Source: Pseudomonadota bacterium
GTDB taxonomy: Bacteria > Pseudomonadota > Alphaproteobacteria > Acetobacterales > Acetobacteraceae
Assembly: GCA_021815835.1 (NCBI GenBank)
Contig: JAKAZN010000142.1
Coordinates: 1-5,965, forward strand
DNA length: 5,965 nucleotides
Reading direction: 5' to 3'
A program made the position numbers and the translations under genes. This document shows positions 5,962 to 5,965 of the stretch, one piece after another (positions within the stretch are counted from its first letter, which is position 1; the number at the start of each line of letters is the position of its first letter). The notes below the pieces were generated by a model. It saw nothing but the letters and a program-made list of their open reading frames with translations. It did no database searches and was not told the DNA's origin.

Positions 5962-5965
5962 ATGA
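5962..5965 (+). CDS. start of an unidentified plus-strand gene, cut by the window edge
   Basis: Only the start codon and one base are in the window. The call rests on an AAGGGAG ribosome-binding site (5950-5956) placed 5 bases before an ATG at 5962, at the end of a roughly 200-bp intergenic gap divergent from the DAHP synthase gene. Nothing can be said about the product. An alternative ATG at 5945 opens a six-codon frame (M-A-R-E-T-I) whose TGA overlaps this ATG as ATGA. Confidence 0.45.

Overview
The window looks like ordinary chromosomal DNA from a high-GC bacterium, most likely an alphaproteobacterium. The Acetobacteraceae/Rhodospirillales side is a guess from protein style, not a proven placement. 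The evidence is the strong G/C bias at third codon positions, the long spurious antisense frames this causes, and the character of the LysR regulator and class II DAHP synthase. I see no RNA gene, insertion sequence, CRISPR array, phage gene or integration site. The window is densely coding, with no gene-free stretch longer than about 200 bp.

Left half (1-3156, all + strand). It opens with the C-terminal 91 residues of a luciferase-like (LLM) flavin-dependent monooxygenase. An alpha/beta-fold hydrolase with a G-x-S-x-G nucleophile elbow follows (322-1104). Next is a hormone-sensitive-lipase (family IV) esterase with intact HGGGW and GDSAG motifs (1158-2102). The gaps are about 43 and 53 bp with no convincing terminator, so these three are probably one operon. 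They may act in sequence on one small organic substrate: flavin oxygenation, then ester or lactone hydrolysis. After a 169-bp gap with a symmetric candidate operator and a strong hairpin comes a full-length LysR-type regulator (2272-3156). It may control itself, the hydrolase operon, or both.

Right half (3173-5762, all - strand), converging on the LysR gene with only 16 bp between stop codons. A complete class II DAHP synthase (first step of the shikimate pathway; all four metal ligands and the main substrate-binding residues visible) is followed after a single base by a nicotinate phosphoribosyltransferase-like protein (NAD salvage). That protein's predicted N-terminus is an in-frame array of 12-bp repeats encoding P-(A/P)-D-(R/Q). 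The two genes are very probably cotranscribed and may be translationally coupled.

The right edge (5763-5961) is a roughly 200-bp divergent intergenic region rich in inverted repeats. A good ribosome-binding site sits just before an ATG at 5962, marking the start of another + strand gene that leaves the window.

No clearly new system is present. The points most worth a second look are the DAHP synthase/NAPRTase pairing with its repeat-built junction, the monooxygenase-esterase cluster, and the symmetric sites upstream of the LysR and DAHP synthase genes.
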